DNA of 48,022 nt from positions 1 through 48,022 of the forward strand of contig CALUML010000006.1 of the NCBI GenBank assembly GCA_944321745.1, given 5' to 3'. Under the pieces are notes generated by a model, which saw only the letters and a list, made by a program, of their open reading frames with translations, ran no database searches and was not told where the DNA came from. A program made the translations under genes and the position numbers. Shown in pieces: positions 8,098 to 16,889 of the stretch (position 1 is the stretch's first letter; every line of letters begins with the position of its first letter). Source of the DNA: an uncultured Bacteroidales bacterium. Its GTDB lineage: Bacteria > Bacteroidota > Bacteroidia > Bacteroidales > Paludibacteraceae.

Positions 8098-8165
8098 AAT
8101 GTTTAATGTTTAATGTTTAATGTTTAATGTTTAATGATTAGTGATTAGTGATTAGTGATTGACGG
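8098..8165. repeat. tandem repeat leader (atgtttaatg and attagtg units)
   Basis: Four copies of a 10-bp unit (tttaatgttt phase) are followed by three copies of a 7-bp unit (gattagt). They fill the transcribed leader between the nitroreductase promoter and its ATG. Confidence 0.8.
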
Positions 8166-8173
8166 CTGTGATG

Positions 8174-8205
8174 CAAAAGTAGGCATTCTCCGCCGAACGG
8201 GCAAC
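8174..8205 (-). promoter_or_regulatory. promoter of the nitroreductase gene
   Basis: The minus strand has GTTG (8205-8202), a 20-nt spacer and TACTTTTG (8181-8174). The -33 elements of this and the divergent aroB promoter are about 30 bp apart. Confidence 0.65.
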
Positions 8206-8237
8206 GGCGGAGGGGAAGGAAATTCCCCTTCCCGCCC

Positions 8238-8268
8238 TTTCATATCCCGCATAATTGCCTTACCTTTG
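8238..8268 (+). promoter_or_regulatory. promoter of aroB, probably leaderless
   Basis: TTTC at 8238-8241, a 19-nt spacer, then a perfect TACCTTTG box at 8261-8268. The best aroB ATG is at 8276, only 7 nt after the box, where transcription itself should begin. Confidence 0.65.
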
Positions 8269-8275
8269 TGGCGCA

Positions 8276-9337
8276 ATGCAGACGGACGGAGGACATACGC
8301 GGATGTGCGACGACTTGCAGGCGGCCCTGCTCCCCTGGGTGGAGGGACGGCCTGCCGGGCAGGTGTTCGTGCTGGCGGACGAGCACACGCATGCGCTGTG
8401 CCTGCCCCGCCTCTTGGAGCGGGCGGAGTGCCTGCGCGGGGCGCACGTGGTGACCGTCCCGGCGGGCGACGAGCACAAGACGCTGGATGCCGCCACCCGC
8501 GTGTGGCGTTACCTGAGCGAGCACGGGGCTACCCGCGCGTCGCTCCTGGTCAACCTCGGCGGCGGCATGGTGACCGACCTGGGCGGCTTCGCGGCCTCCA
8601 CCTTTAAGCGGGGCATGGACTACGTGAACCTGCCCACCACCCTGCTGGGCGCGGTGGACGCGGCCACGGGCGGCAAGACGGGGGTGAACTTCCTCGGGCT
8701 GAAAAACGAAATCGGCGTGTTCGCCCCCGCGCGGGCGGTGCTGGTGCACGTGGACTTCCTGCGCACGCTGGACGGCCGCAACCTGCTCTCCGGCTTCGCC
8801 GAAATGGTGAAGCACGCCCTGCTCGACAGCCGCGAGGCGTGGGCGGAGGTGTTGCGCTTCGACCTGGAACGTTTCGACCTGCCCGCCTTGAAACCGCTGT
8901 TGGGGCGCAACATCGCTATCAAGGAACGCATTGTGGCGCAAGACCCTACCGAGCGGGGGCTGCGCAAGGCGTTGAACCTGGGGCACACGTTCGGGCACGC
9001 GTTCGAAAGCCTCTCCTACCGCACGCCGCACCCGCTGCCGCACGGCTACGCGGTGATGTGGGGGCTGGTGTGCGAGGCCTACCTGTCGCACGTCCGCCTG
9101 GGCTTCCCGGCAAGCGACGTGCAGGCCTTGCTCCGGCTGGCCAAGGCGCATTACGGCGGGTTCGATTTTACCTGCACGCAATACGACGCGCTGCTGGAAC
9201 TGATGACGCACGACAAGAAGAACCGTTCGCAGACCATCAACTTCACGCTGCTGGCCGCGGCGGGCGACGTGCGCATCGACCAGACCGCCTCGAAAGAGGA
9301 AATGCTGGAGTGCCTAGACTATGCACGGGAAGGATGA
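8276..9337 (+). CDS. aroB: 3-dehydroquinate synthase
   Basis: The product is 353 residues from the ATG at 8276; an alternative TTG at 8255 lies upstream of the -7 box and is unlikely. It makes 3-dehydroquinate from DAHP in the shikimate pathway. The NAD-binding glycine-rich block is LGGGMVTDLGGFAASTFKRG, followed by VNLPTTLLGAVDAATGGKTG, which gives substrate contacts. Zinc ligands are in AEMVKHALLD and GHTFGHAFE. The final ~100 residues include HDKKNRSQTINF. The gene heads the plus-strand group aroB-dapB-lepB-wbqC, but each gene is separated by a repeat phrase. Its product feeds the same pathway as the DAHP synthase at 17106-18173. Confidence 0.96.
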   Translation: MQTDGGHTRMCDDLQAALLPWVEGRPAGQVFVLADEHTHALCLPRLLERAECLRGAHVVTVPAGDEHKTLDAATRVWRYLSEHGATRASLLVNLGGGMVTDLGGFAASTFKRGMDYVNLPTTLLGAVDAATGGKTGVNFLGLKNEIGVFAPARAVLVHVDFLRTLDGRNLLSGFAEMVKHALLDSREAWAEVLRFDLERFDLPALKPLLGRNIAIKERIVAQDPTERGLRKALNLGHTFGHAFESLSYRTPHPLPHGYAVMWGLVCEAYLSHVRLGFPASDVQALLRLAKAHYGGFDFTCTQYDALLELMTHDKKNRSQTINFTLLAAAGDVRIDQTASKEEMLECLDYAREG

Positions 9338-9551
9338 GACGTTTCTAATCGCAGAATCGCAGAATCGCAGAATCGCGGAATCGCGGGACTGCTGAAAGCG
9401 TTTCGGCGTTTCCGCGATTAAGCGATTATAACGTTTCCGCGATTAAGCGATTATAACGATTCCGCGATTCAAGCGTTTCCGCGATTAAGCGATTATAACG
9501 ATTCCGCGATTCAAGCGATTCAGCGTTTCCGCGATTATAACGATTAAGCAT
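9338..9551. repeat. tandem phrase repeat (aatcgcag / gcgattaagcgattataac), dapB leader
   Basis: This 214-bp gap is built from 'aatcgcag' steps (9349-9390) and then several copies of 'cgcgattaagcgattataac' alternating with 'gattccgcgattcaagc'. It ends 6 nt before the dapB ATG. The same family precedes the DUF7935 gene (34762-34845), DAHP synthase (18178-18235) and pheA (20425-20560). No gene is seen. Confidence 0.85.
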
Positions 9552-10274
9552 ATGAAAATAGCTCTTATAGGATACGGCAAGATGGGCAGGCTCATTGAGC
9601 GGATAGCCCGCGAGCGGGGACATGAGATTGTCGCCGTGATAGACGTGAACAACACGGAGGACTTCGGCTCGCCCGCCTTCCGCAGTGCCGACGTGGCCAT
9701 CGAATTCACCGCGCCGCAAGTGGCGTTGGACAACTACCGACGGGCGTGGGCGGCAGGCGTGCCGGTGGTGTCGGGCACCACGGGCTGGACGGCGCAGCTC
9801 GACCAGGTGAAGCGCGAAGTGGCCGAAGGGGGGCACACGCTGTTCTGGTCGTCCAACTTCAGCCTCGGCGTGAACCTCTTCATGATGCTGAGCAAATACC
9901 TGGCCGGGCTGATGAACCGCTACCCGCAATACGACGTGACGATGACCGAGGTGCACCACACGCACAAGCTCGACGCGCCGAGCGGCACGGCCATCACGCT
10001 GGCCGAGGGCATCCTGGAAAAGCTCGACCGCAAAACCCGCTGGGTGAAGGAGCAGGCCGCCGCCCCCGACGAACTGCCCATCCGCTCCATCCGCGAGGGC
10101 GAAGTGCCCGGCATACACACCGTGCGCTACGAGTCGGCTGTGGACAGCATCACCATCACGCACGATGCCAAGAGCCGCGAGGGCTTCGCGCTCGGCGCGG
10201 TGGTGGCGGCGGAGTTCACCGTTGGCAAGAAAGGCTTTTTGGGCATGGAGGACCTGATGGGCAATGAACAATGA
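9552..10274 (+). CDS. dapB: 4-hydroxy-tetrahydrodipicolinate reductase
   Basis: The 240-residue protein has the N-terminal Rossmann motif GYGKMGR at about 8-14, SGTTGW for cofactor and substrate, and the diagnostic VHHTHKLDAPSGTA, which holds the catalytic His pair and Lys. It reduces HTPA to tetrahydrodipicolinate in lysine and meso-diaminopimelate synthesis. dapB followed by lepB and wbqC is a conserved Bacteroidales order as far as I recall. The last three codons (Asn-Glu-Gln) and the stop are written by the 'caatgaa' tandem repeat that fills the next gap. Confidence 0.96.
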   Translation: MKIALIGYGKMGRLIERIARERGHEIVAVIDVNNTEDFGSPAFRSADVAIEFTAPQVALDNYRRAWAAGVPVVSGTTGWTAQLDQVKREVAEGGHTLFWSSNFSLGVNLFMMLSKYLAGLMNRYPQYDVTMTEVHHTHKLDAPSGTAITLAEGILEKLDRKTRWVKEQAAAPDELPIRSIREGEVPGIHTVRYESAVDSITITHDAKSREGFALGAVVAAEFTVGKKGFLGMEDLMGNEQ

Positions 10275-10375
10275 ACAATGAACAGCGGGCTGTCCCCGTC
10301 TCCAAAAATCTGCGTTTATCTGCGAAATCTGCGGGAAACAATCTGGAATCTGAAATTTGAAATCTGAAATCTGAA
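10263..10375. repeat. repeat-filled gap dapB-lepB (caatgaa and tctgaaat units)
   Basis: Three 'caatgaa' units (10263-10283) overlap the dapB stop. After an 'atctgcg' stretch, 'aatctgaaat' units run from 10340 to 10375, directly up to the lepB ATG. The same family precedes ilvE, tkt and the TonB receptor gene. Confidence 0.8.
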
Positions 10376-11779
10376 ATGAATAAAATACTCTCTCGTCTGA
10401 AAGAAGCCACCGTGGCGCAATGGGTGAAAGGCTGCGCGGCATCGGTGGTGTACATATTGTTTATTGTGTGGGTGGACAGCTACTGGTGGCTGCTGCTTAC
10501 GCCGTTTTTCTTCGACGTGTTCGTCACCAAGCTCGTGCCGTGGGACTGGTGGAAACGCATCAAGAACAAAGCCCTGCGCAGCGTCATGGGCTGGGTGGAC
10601 GCGATTGTCTTTGCCCTCGTGGCGGTGTATTTCATCTTCGCTTTCCTGTTTCAGAACTATCAGATACCTACCTCGTCGCTCGAAAAGACGCTCCTCGTGG
10701 GCGACTTCCTGGCAGTGAGCAAAGCCACCTACGGGCCGCGCGTGCCCATGACGCCGCTCTCCTTCCCCCTGGCGCAGCACACCATGCCCATCATCGGCAC
10801 CAAGTCGTACATCGAGAAGCCGCAATGGGAATACCGCCGCCTGAAAGGCCTCCGCTCGGTGGAGCGCAATGACATCGTGGTGTTCAACTTCCCCACCGGC
10901 GACACGGTGGCCCTCAAGCAGCAGAATCCCGACTTCTACACCCTGGTGCATGTCTACGGGCGTGACCGGGTGATGAACGACAAGGCCACTTTCGGCGAAA
11001 TCGTGTACCGTCCCGTGGACCGGCGCGAAAACTACGTGAAACGCTGTGTGGGCTTGCCGGGCGACACTTTCCTGCTGAAAGACAACCAGGTGTACATCAA
11101 CGGCACGGCACAGCCCCACTTCGAGGGCATCCAGCACAACTATTTCGTCCAGACGGACGGCACGCTGATGCGGCATGATTTCCTAAAAAAGATGGGCGTG
11201 AGCAATTGGCACTTCGAGGTGTACCGCGACGGCATCAACCCCGATGTGGCGGCCTACCTCGGCCTGCAAGCGGGCAAACCCGTGTACCACTTGCCGCTCA
11301 CGCAGGACATGCGCTCGAAGATCTCCAAAGTGAAAGGGGTGGAACACATCGTGGTGGAACCGCCTTATTTCGGCGGCGAGGTGTATCCCCTCGGCGCAAG
11401 CGAACGCCTGGGCTGGAACCGCGACAACTACGGGCCGCTCTACATCCCGAAGAAAGGCGACCGGCTGGCTTTGACTCTCGACAACCTGCCCGTGTACGAA
11501 CGCATTATCGGCACCTACGAGCATAACAAGCTGGAAGTGCGCGACAGCACCATTTACATCAACGGCTCGCCCGCCACGCACTACGACGTGAAGATGGACT
11601 ACTACTGGATGCTGGGCGACAACCGCCACAAGTCGGCCGACTCCCGTTATTGGGGCTTTGTGCCCGAGGACCACATTGTGGGCACGCCCATGTTCGTGTG
11701 GCTGTCGCTCGACAAGGACAAAGGGCTCTTCGAAGGGAAAATCCGCTGGAACCGCTTCTTCAAGGCGGCGGGAAGGTAA
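10376..11779 (+). CDS. lepB: signal peptidase I
   Basis: This 467-residue protein is long, as in other Bacteroidetes. Two N-terminal hydrophobic segments lie at about 19-52, with another at about 74-92, so it is an inner-membrane protein with a periplasmic catalytic part. The nucleophile is Ser101 in QIPTSSLEKTLLVGD, and the general base is Lys222 in NYVKRCVGLPGD. Box E is GDNRHKSADSRYWGFVPEDHIVG near the C-terminus. A large insertion between boxes D and E (about 230-400) is typical of the phylum. It cleaves signal peptides of exported proteins. The ATG directly follows a tctgaaat repeat. Confidence 0.95.
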   Translation: MNKILSRLKEATVAQWVKGCAASVVYILFIVWVDSYWWLLLTPFFFDVFVTKLVPWDWWKRIKNKALRSVMGWVDAIVFALVAVYFIFAFLFQNYQIPTSSLEKTLLVGDFLAVSKATYGPRVPMTPLSFPLAQHTMPIIGTKSYIEKPQWEYRRLKGLRSVERNDIVVFNFPTGDTVALKQQNPDFYTLVHVYGRDRVMNDKATFGEIVYRPVDRRENYVKRCVGLPGDTFLLKDNQVYINGTAQPHFEGIQHNYFVQTDGTLMRHDFLKKMGVSNWHFEVYRDGINPDVAAYLGLQAGKPVYHLPLTQDMRSKISKVKGVEHIVVEPPYFGGEVYPLGASERLGWNRDNYGPLYIPKKGDRLALTLDNLPVYERIIGTYEHNKLEVRDSTIYINGSPATHYDVKMDYYWMLGDNRHKSADSRYWGFVPEDHIVGTPMFVWLSLDKDKGLFEGKIRWNRFFKAAGR

Positions 11780-11857
11780 TTCAGCTACAAGCTACAAGCT
11801 ACGAGTTACGAGCTACTAACTACGAGCTGATAGCTACTAACTACGAGTAAATAGTCA
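11780..11857. repeat. tandem phrase repeat (gctacaagct / tacgagctactaac), wbqC leader
   Basis: From 11784 the gap repeats 'agctacaagct', 'tacgagtt' and 'gctactaactacgag' up to the wbqC start. The same family lies at 44355-44392 upstream of the SDR gene. Confidence 0.8.
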
Positions 11858-12505
11858 ATGGCAAATAGGAAGTCCCCTTCAGGGGATTTAGGGGGTATTC
11901 TTCTTTCCTCCGCCTACCTCGCCCCGGTGGAATATTACCGGGTCATGGCCGGGGCGGGGACGGTGTGGCTCGAAGCGTGCGACCACTACGTGAAGCAGAC
12001 CTACCGCAACCGCTGCCGCATCGCCACGGCCAACGGCGTGATGGACTTGACTGTGCCGGTGGAGAAACTGAGCGGCGGGAAGCAGCCGATGCGCGAGGTG
12101 CGTATCGCTTACCACACCGACTGGCAGGTGCAGCATTGGCGCGCCTTGGAGGCCGCCTATCGTTCGACCCCGTATTTCGAATATTACCAGGACGACTTCC
12201 GTCCGTTGTATGAAAAGAAGTGGACGTACCTGTGGGATTTCAACGGGGCTTTGCTGGAGGTGACGCTCCGCCTGCTCGACTTGCATCCCCGTCTGGAGCT
12301 GACCACGGAATACGTAGCCGACTGGGGCGGTGACGTGCTCGACTTGCGCGAGGCCATCCACCCGAAACGTCCGCCGGTACTCCCGGACGGCAAGCCCTAT
12401 TATCAGGTATTTGCACAAAAATATGGTTTCCTGCCGAACCTAAGCGTGATAGATTTGTTGTTTAATATGGGCAACGAGGCGGTGCTGTGGCTGGAGCAGG
12501 AGTGA
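11858..12505 (+). CDS. WbqC family protein
   Basis: The 215-residue protein matches the WbqC family from ILLSSAYLAPVEYYRVMAG onward. Further blocks are VWLEACDHYVKQTYRNRCRI, LTVPVEKLSGGKQPMREVRIAY and YFEYYQDDFRPLYEKKW, with the C-terminal FLPNLSVIDLLFNMGNEAVLWL. Members have been tied to O-antigen or modified-sugar biosynthesis, but the reaction is uncertain. The first ~13 residues (MANRKSPSGDLGG) are not family-like and are encoded by a 'ccccttcaggggatttaggggg' type intergenic repeat. No better start codon is available before the conserved part, so this repeat seems to have become coding. Confidence 0.88.
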   Translation: MANRKSPSGDLGGILLSSAYLAPVEYYRVMAGAGTVWLEACDHYVKQTYRNRCRIATANGVMDLTVPVEKLSGGKQPMREVRIAYHTDWQVQHWRALEAAYRSTPYFEYYQDDFRPLYEKKWTYLWDFNGALLEVTLRLLDLHPRLELTTEYVADWGGDVLDLREAIHPKRPPVLPDGKPYYQVFAQKYGFLPNLSVIDLLFNMGNEAVLWLEQE

Positions 12506-12687
12506 GAGGCAAGAGGTAAGGAGTGAGAGGTAAGAGGTGAGGAGTGAGGAGCAAGGCCAATGGCCTTGTGGCTCTCAGCGTAGGGCATCGCCCTACGGAC
12601 AGAAGCAAACATGGCATCTGCGACAATCTGCGCTATCTGCGGGAAACAATCTGAAATCTGAAGTTTGAAATCTGAAATTAAAATATT
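12506..12687. repeat. composite intergenic repeat upstream of ilvE
   Basis: The parts in order are purine-rich 'gaggtaagaggtgaggagtg' type repeats (12506-12551), a double hairpin (12552-12597: AAGGCCA/TGGCCTT, then CGTAGGGC/GCCCTACG), 'atctgcg' units (12618-12645), and 'tctgaaat' units up to the ilvE ATG. The double hairpin is 44/46 identical to 36794-36839, and the whole order is the same upstream of tkt. Confidence 0.85.
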
Positions 12688-13707
12688 ATGAATGAAATTG
12701 ATTGGAGCAATCTGTCATTCGGTTACATGAAGACCGATTACAACGTCCGCTGCAAATATGCGAACGGCGCATGGGGCGAACTGGAAGTGCACACCGACGA
12801 GCAGGTCACCCTGCACATGGCGGCCACCTGCCTGCACTACGGGCAGGAAGCCTTCGAGGGACTGAAGGCGTTCCGCGGGCGCGACGGCAAGATACGCATC
12901 TTCCGCATGGACGAGAACGCCAAGCGTCTGCAATCCTCCTGCGACGGCATAGCCATGGCCAAGTTGCCGGTGGAGAAGTTCGAGGAAGCCGTCGTCCGGG
13001 CGGTGAAGCTTAACGAACGTTTCATTCCGCCCTACGAATCGGGCGCGTCGCTGTACATCCGCCCGCTGCTCATCGGTACGAGTGCTCAAGTGGGCGTGAA
13101 GCCCGCTGCGGAATATGAGTTTATCCTGTTTGTCACCCCGGTGGGGCCGTACTTTAAGGGCGGTTTTCAGACCACCCCGTTTGTCGTGACCCGCAAGTAC
13201 GACCGCGCCGCCCCGCTCGGCACGGGCATTTACAAGATAGGCGGCAACTACGCCGCCAGCCTCAACGCCGGGGAGGAGGCGCATCGCTTGGGCTATTCCA
13301 ACGTGTTCTACCTTGACGCGAAGGAACGCAAGTACATCGATGAATGCGGCGCGGCCAACTTCTTCGGCATCAAGGGCAATACCTACGTGACTCCCAAGTC
13401 CACCTCCATCCTCCCCTCCATCACCAACAAGAGCCTCATGGTGCTGGCGGAGGACTTGGGCTTGACGGTGGAACGCCGCCCCATTGCCTTGGAAGAGCTG
13501 GACACGTTCGACGAAGCCGGGGCGTGCGGCACGGCGGCGGTCATCAGCCCCATCGAACGCATTGACGACCTGGACAACGGCAAGTCCTACGTTTTCGCCA
13601 AGGACGGCAAGCCCGGTCCCTGGTGTGAGAAGTTGTACCACAAGCTGCGTGCCATCCAGTATGGCGACGAGCCTGACACGCACGGCTGGGTGACGGTGCT
13701 GGATTGA
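12688..13707 (+). CDS. ilvE: branched-chain amino-acid aminotransferase
   Basis: This 339-residue fold-type IV PLP enzyme transfers amino groups between glutamate and the keto acids of Leu, Ile and Val. Lys183 in GTGIYKIGGNYAAS is the PLP lysine. HYGQEAFEGLKAFRGRDGKIRIFRMDENAKRL and YIDECGAANFF match family blocks, and the tail EELDTFDEAGACGTAAVISPI carries the usual phosphate-binding threonine region. No leader peptide rich in Ile, Val or Leu is seen upstream. It sits between wbqC and the Ig-like lipoprotein gene on the same strand. Confidence 0.95.
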   Translation: MNEIDWSNLSFGYMKTDYNVRCKYANGAWGELEVHTDEQVTLHMAATCLHYGQEAFEGLKAFRGRDGKIRIFRMDENAKRLQSSCDGIAMAKLPVEKFEEAVVRAVKLNERFIPPYESGASLYIRPLLIGTSAQVGVKPAAEYEFILFVTPVGPYFKGGFQTTPFVVTRKYDRAAPLGTGIYKIGGNYAASLNAGEEAHRLGYSNVFYLDAKERKYIDECGAANFFGIKGNTYVTPKSTSILPSITNKSLMVLAEDLGLTVERRPIALEELDTFDEAGACGTAAVISPIERIDDLDNGKSYVFAKDGKPGPWCEKLYHKLRAIQYGDEPDTHGWVTVLD

Positions 13708-13721
13708 ACCCGATTGGAGCG

Positions 13722-14492
13722 ATGACCTACCGCCTGCTGTTCCTGTTTGCGTTGCTGACGCTTGTGGCCTGCAAGCGCAACGAGGTGACCTCCGTTCTGC
13801 TGAGCGAAACCGACGTGGTGCTTTCGGTGGGCGAGACCGTGCAGCTGGCCGCACAGGTGGAAGCCACTAAGGATGCCGCCGAGTTCCTGCCCGCATGGAG
13901 GTCGGAGGACGAGGCGGTGGCCACCGTGACTTCCGGTGGCCTGGTGACCGCCGTGGCACCGGGCGATACCTACGTCACCGTGACGGTCGGCGGGGTCGAG
14001 GCCCGCTGCCGGGTGGGGGTGAAGTACTTCGTCCAGGCCGTGCGCCAGTACATGCGCGAGCCTTATAGTACGGGCAAGTCCGATCTGTTCACCCTGTGTC
14101 TGGCCACGGGAGGCATCGACCTGGCCGACCTGACGGGCACGGGCGAATATCTCACCTTGGAATTGTTTGTGCCGGTGGATGTGCGCGACAGCCTGCCCCG
14201 GGGCGAGTACCGGATGGTGACGGACTTTCTGCCGCCTGCCGCGAAAGGCCCGGATGCGGAATACGCCAAGTTCGTCCCTTACACGCTCTCGCCCGGTTTC
14301 GTCATGGAGGGCGAGCATTGGGGCACGTGGCACGTCTCCCAGCCTGCGGGTACCGTTTGGGCGTTCAGCTCGGGCACGGTCGAAGTGGACCGCCCTTCGC
14401 CCGGGCAATACGTCATCCGCTACGATTTGCAGGATGCGCAAGGCCGCTCCCTCGCCGGTGTGTACGAGGGCGGGATTGAAGAGGTGGAGTAG
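13722..14492 (+). CDS. Ig-like (BIG2) domain lipoprotein
   Basis: The product is 256 residues from the ATG at 13722; a TTG at 13704 would overlap the ilvE stop. The signal peptide MTYRLLFLFALLTLVAC ends in a lipobox with the lipid Cys at position 17. A bacterial Ig-like group 2 domain follows (about 22-100: DVVLSVGETVQLAAQVEA, AVATVTSGGLVTAVAPGDTYVTVTVGG). The C-terminal half (YLTLELFVPVDVRDSLPRGEYRM to YDLQDAQGRSLAGVYEG) resembles a beta-sandwich I cannot name. Probably an outer-membrane or surface lipoprotein of unknown function. It starts 14 nt after ilvE, so may be co-transcribed, and ends before a bidirectional terminator. Confidence 0.85.
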   Translation: MTYRLLFLFALLTLVACKRNEVTSVLLSETDVVLSVGETVQLAAQVEATKDAAEFLPAWRSEDEAVATVTSGGLVTAVAPGDTYVTVTVGGVEARCRVGVKYFVQAVRQYMREPYSTGKSDLFTLCLATGGIDLADLTGTGEYLTLELFVPVDVRDSLPRGEYRMVTDFLPPAAKGPDAEYAKFVPYTLSPGFVMEGEHWGTWHVSQPAGTVWAFSSGTVEVDRPSPGQYVIRYDLQDAQGRSLAGVYEGGIEEVE

Positions 14493-14518
14493 GGGGATGA
14501 CCCTTAGGATTGATGCAA

Positions 14519-14552
14519 GAAAAGCCGTCCCGGTTTCCGGGGCGGCTTTTTC
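14519..14552. terminator. bidirectional terminator between convergent genes
   Basis: AAAAGCCGTCCCGG pairs with CCGGGGCGGCTTTT around a TTT loop (one G-U pair), with A-run and T-run flanks on both strands. It can serve the plus-strand lipoprotein gene and the minus-strand phosphofructokinase gene. Confidence 0.85.
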
Positions 14553-14577
14553 GTTAGGATGGCAAGTGACGAAAGCC

Positions 14578-16230
14578 TCACTTCCCTTGTTCCAGCATCA
14601 GCGTCTTGCTCGGCTGGTCGCACACTTCGGCGGGGCCGTAGTACTGGATGGGGCCCGGGTAGATGTACGAGGTTTCGTTGGCCCAGCTCTTGCGGTGCTT
14701 TTCGAAGTACTTGAACGGCGCACCGTCCAGGCGGACGAGGGCTTTCTGGATGACCGGTTTCATCTTGCCGTTGCGGCGTTCCATGTTCATCATCATGGTG
14801 ATGGGCACGCCGCCCGCAATCCATTGGTCGGCGGGGGCGGTGAGGTTGCGCACCGACGACATGTAGCCCGTTTTCCCCTCCGAAATCAGGATGGCTGCCG
14901 TGTAGCCCAGCGAATACGTGTAGTCAGCATCGAAGTTCGACGGGATGGCGCAGCGGCCTTCGTAGCCGAAGAAGTGGCTCAGCGGCGAGAATTTGCCTTT
15001 GTACTTGCCTTCGGCCTTCAGCTTGGCCAGTCGTTTGGCCGCCATTTCGATGAGGAGCTTTTCCGTTTCGATGAGCGACACCTGCACGTTGCCGTGCGGG
15101 TCGCGGTCCAGCGTCAGCTGGCGGGCGATGCCTTTGGGCAGGTCGCGGTACACCTGGCTGCTTTCGGGCGAGAGCATCCCTTTCACGTACTGGCGTTTTT
15201 CGTCGTCCGTTTCCAGGGCGTTGAAGTCTTCGTTGTGTGCCAGCAGGTCGTTCAGTTCGGCAATCAGCCGCTTCATGGCGGGGATGAATTCGATGAGCCC
15301 TTCGGGGATGAGCACCGTGCCGAAGTTCATTCCGGCGTTGGCGCGTGCCACGATCACGTCCACGATTTGTTCCACGATGTCGTTCAGCGTCATGTTCTTG
15401 GCTTCCACTTCTTCCGACACGATGCACATGTTGGGCTGGCTTTGCAGGGCGCATTCCAGGGCGATGTGCGAGGCCGAGCGGCCCATGAGGCGGATGAAGT
15501 GCCAGTATTTCTTGGCCGAGTTGGCATCGCGCTGGATGTTGCCGATCAGTTCGGAGTACACCTTGCAGGCCGTGTCGAAGCCGAACGAGGTTTCGATCAT
15601 TTCGTTCTTCAGGTCGCCGTCGATGGTCTTCGGGCAGCCGATGACCTGGATGCCGTAGTTCTTTTGCTTGTAATATTCGGCCAGCACGCAGGCGTTCGTG
15701 TTCGAGTCGTCGCCGCCGATGATGACGATGGCCTTGATGCCCAGCTGGCGGCAGATTTCGGCACCTTTTTCGTATTGTTCCGTTTCTTCCAGCTTGGTGC
15801 GTCCCGACCCGATGATGTCGAAGCCGCCCGTGTTGCGGTATTCGTCGATGATGTTGCCAGTCAGTTCGAGGTACTTGTGGTCCACCAGCCCGCTCGGGCC
15901 GCCGAGGAAGCCGTACAGCTTGTTCGCCGGGTTCAACGCCTTCAGCCCGTCGTACAGGCCGGAGATGACGTTGTGCCCGCCCGGGGCTTGCCCGCCGGAG
16001 AGTATCACGCCCACGTTCACTGCCGGGTGTTCCTTGGCTTCGCCCGCTTCGAATGTGATGAGCGGCATCCCGTAGGTGTTGGGGAACAATTGCTTGATTT
16101 CAGCCTGGTCGGCCACCGACTGCGTGGCGGCGCCTTCCCGCAGCGTGACGTGCCCTTTGAGCACGGCGGGCATCTTCGGCTGGTAGTGGCCCCGTGCTAT
16201 TTGCAGGGGGCTTTTGGTCATTAATTCCAT
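14578..16230 (-). CDS. diphosphate--fructose-6-phosphate 1-phosphotransferase (long PPi-PFK)
   Basis: This 550-residue enzyme belongs to the long PPi-dependent phosphofructokinase class. [17 protein letters not shown] (about 76-92) is the first phosphate loop. [10 protein letters not shown] at 171-180 has Asp175 where ATP-PFKs have Gly, which favours PPi. CPKTIDGDL at 199-207 carries the PPi-associated Lys201 and the catalytic Asp204. [11 protein letters not shown] holds the fructose-6-phosphate contacts. It interconverts F6P and F1,6BP reversibly with pyrophosphate in glycolysis. It has its own -7 box (16278-16285) and a shared terminator. Confidence 0.95.
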   Translation of the reverse strand: MELMTKSPLQIARGHYQPKMPAVLKGHVTLREGAATQSVADQAEIKQLFPNTYGMPLITFEAGEAKEHPAVNVGVILSGGQAPGGHNVISGLYDGLKALNPANKLYGFLGGPSGLVDHKYLELTGNIIDEYRNTGGFDIIGSGRTKLEETEQYEKGAEICRQLGIKAIVIIGGDDSNTNACVLAEYYKQKNYGIQVIGCPKTIDGDLKNEMIETSFGFDTACKVYSELIGNIQRDANSAKKYWHFIRLMGRSASHIALECALQSQPNMCIVSEEVEAKNMTLNDIVEQIVDVIVARANAGMNFGTVLIPEGLIEFIPAMKRLIAELNDLLAHNEDFNALETDDEKRQYVKGMLSPESSQVYRDLPKGIARQLTLDRDPHGNVQVSLIETEKLLIEMAAKRLAKLKAEGKYKGKFSPLSHFFGYEGRCAIPSNFDADYTYSLGYTAAILISEGKTGYMSSVRNLTAPADQWIAGGVPITMMMNMERRNGKMKPVIQKALVRLDGAPFKYFEKHRKSWANETSYIYPGPIQYYGPAEVCDQPSKTLMLEQGK

Positions 16231-16277
16231 ATCACTGATAATTTGATGTGTTGATAAATTGCGTCTGTTTGGTGACG

Positions 16278-16285
16278 CAAAAGTA
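16278..16285 (-). promoter_or_regulatory. -7 box of the PPi-PFK gene
   Basis: The minus strand reads TACTTTTG (TAnnTTTG) 47 nt before the ATG. No clear TTTG lies at the -33 position. Confidence 0.5.
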
Positions 16286-16390
16286 GTGTTTTTTTTTGAA
16301 AGGGGGAAGAGGCCGCGTGCGCGGGCAGGGCTGCCACAGCGGCATGTAAGCCGTCCTCCGGGGGTGTCGTCCGTGCCGGGGCGGCGTGCG

Positions 16391-16450
16391 TGCGGAAATT
16401 TTATTCCGTACTGACGGAAATTTTATTCCGTGCCTGCGGAAATCCGGCTG
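16391..16450. repeat. 22-bp hairpin array (cggaaattttattccg type)
   Basis: Units begin at 16391, 16413 and 16435 (the last decayed). Each has CGGAA/TTCCG arms. The lead-in 'ggcggcgtgcgtgcgga' is shared with the array at 7188. The rest of the 16231-16496 gap holds the PFK promoter and GC-rich sequence without a gene. Confidence 0.75.
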
Positions 16451-16496
16451 CGTAGTAACGGCGTTTCCTCCTTGTCCCGGTGCCGGTTGGCATGCG

Positions 16497-16877
16497 TCAG
16501 CCTTTCATGGCGATGGTCTCTATCTCGACCCGCGCGCCCATGGGCAGGGCTTTGACGGCGAAGGCCGAGCGTGCCGGGCAGTCGGCGGCGTAGACCTGGC
16601 GGTACACGTCGTTCATGGCGGCGAAGTCGGCCATGTCGGCCAGGAACACGGTGTGTTTCACCACGTCGGCGGAGGTGTAGCCCGCCGCCTCGAGGATGGC
16701 CGCGATGTTCTTGAACGATTGGGCCGTCTGCGCGGCCACGTCGTCGGACTCAATCCGCCCGGTGGCGGGGTCGACGGGCAACTGTCCGGAAATGTAGAGC
16801 GTTCCGTTCACTTCCACCGCCTGGCTGTAGGGGCCGATGGCGGCGGGTGCCTGCTGCGTGTTGATGATACGTTTCAT
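16497..16877 (-). CDS. ridA: RidA family enamine/imine deaminase
   Basis: This 126-residue protein is full length for RidA/YjgF. It hydrolyses reactive 2-aminoacrylate and similar enamines made by PLP enzymes. APAAIGPYSQAVEVNG and LYISGQLPVDPATG are N-terminal signatures, and the key arginine lies in CPARSAFAVKALPMGARVEIE. The start at MKRIINTQQAPAAIGPYSQ fits the family; upstream in-frame codons run through tandem repeat DNA. It follows the aromatic operon on the same strand by 228 bp of repeats. Confidence 0.95.
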   Translation of the reverse strand: MKRIINTQQAPAAIGPYSQAVEVNGTLYISGQLPVDPATGRIESDDVAAQTAQSFKNIAAILEAAGYTSADVVKHTVFLADMADFAAMNDVYRQVYAADCPARSAFAVKALPMGARVEIETIAMKG

Positions 16878-16889
16878 ATTTTTTATTAT

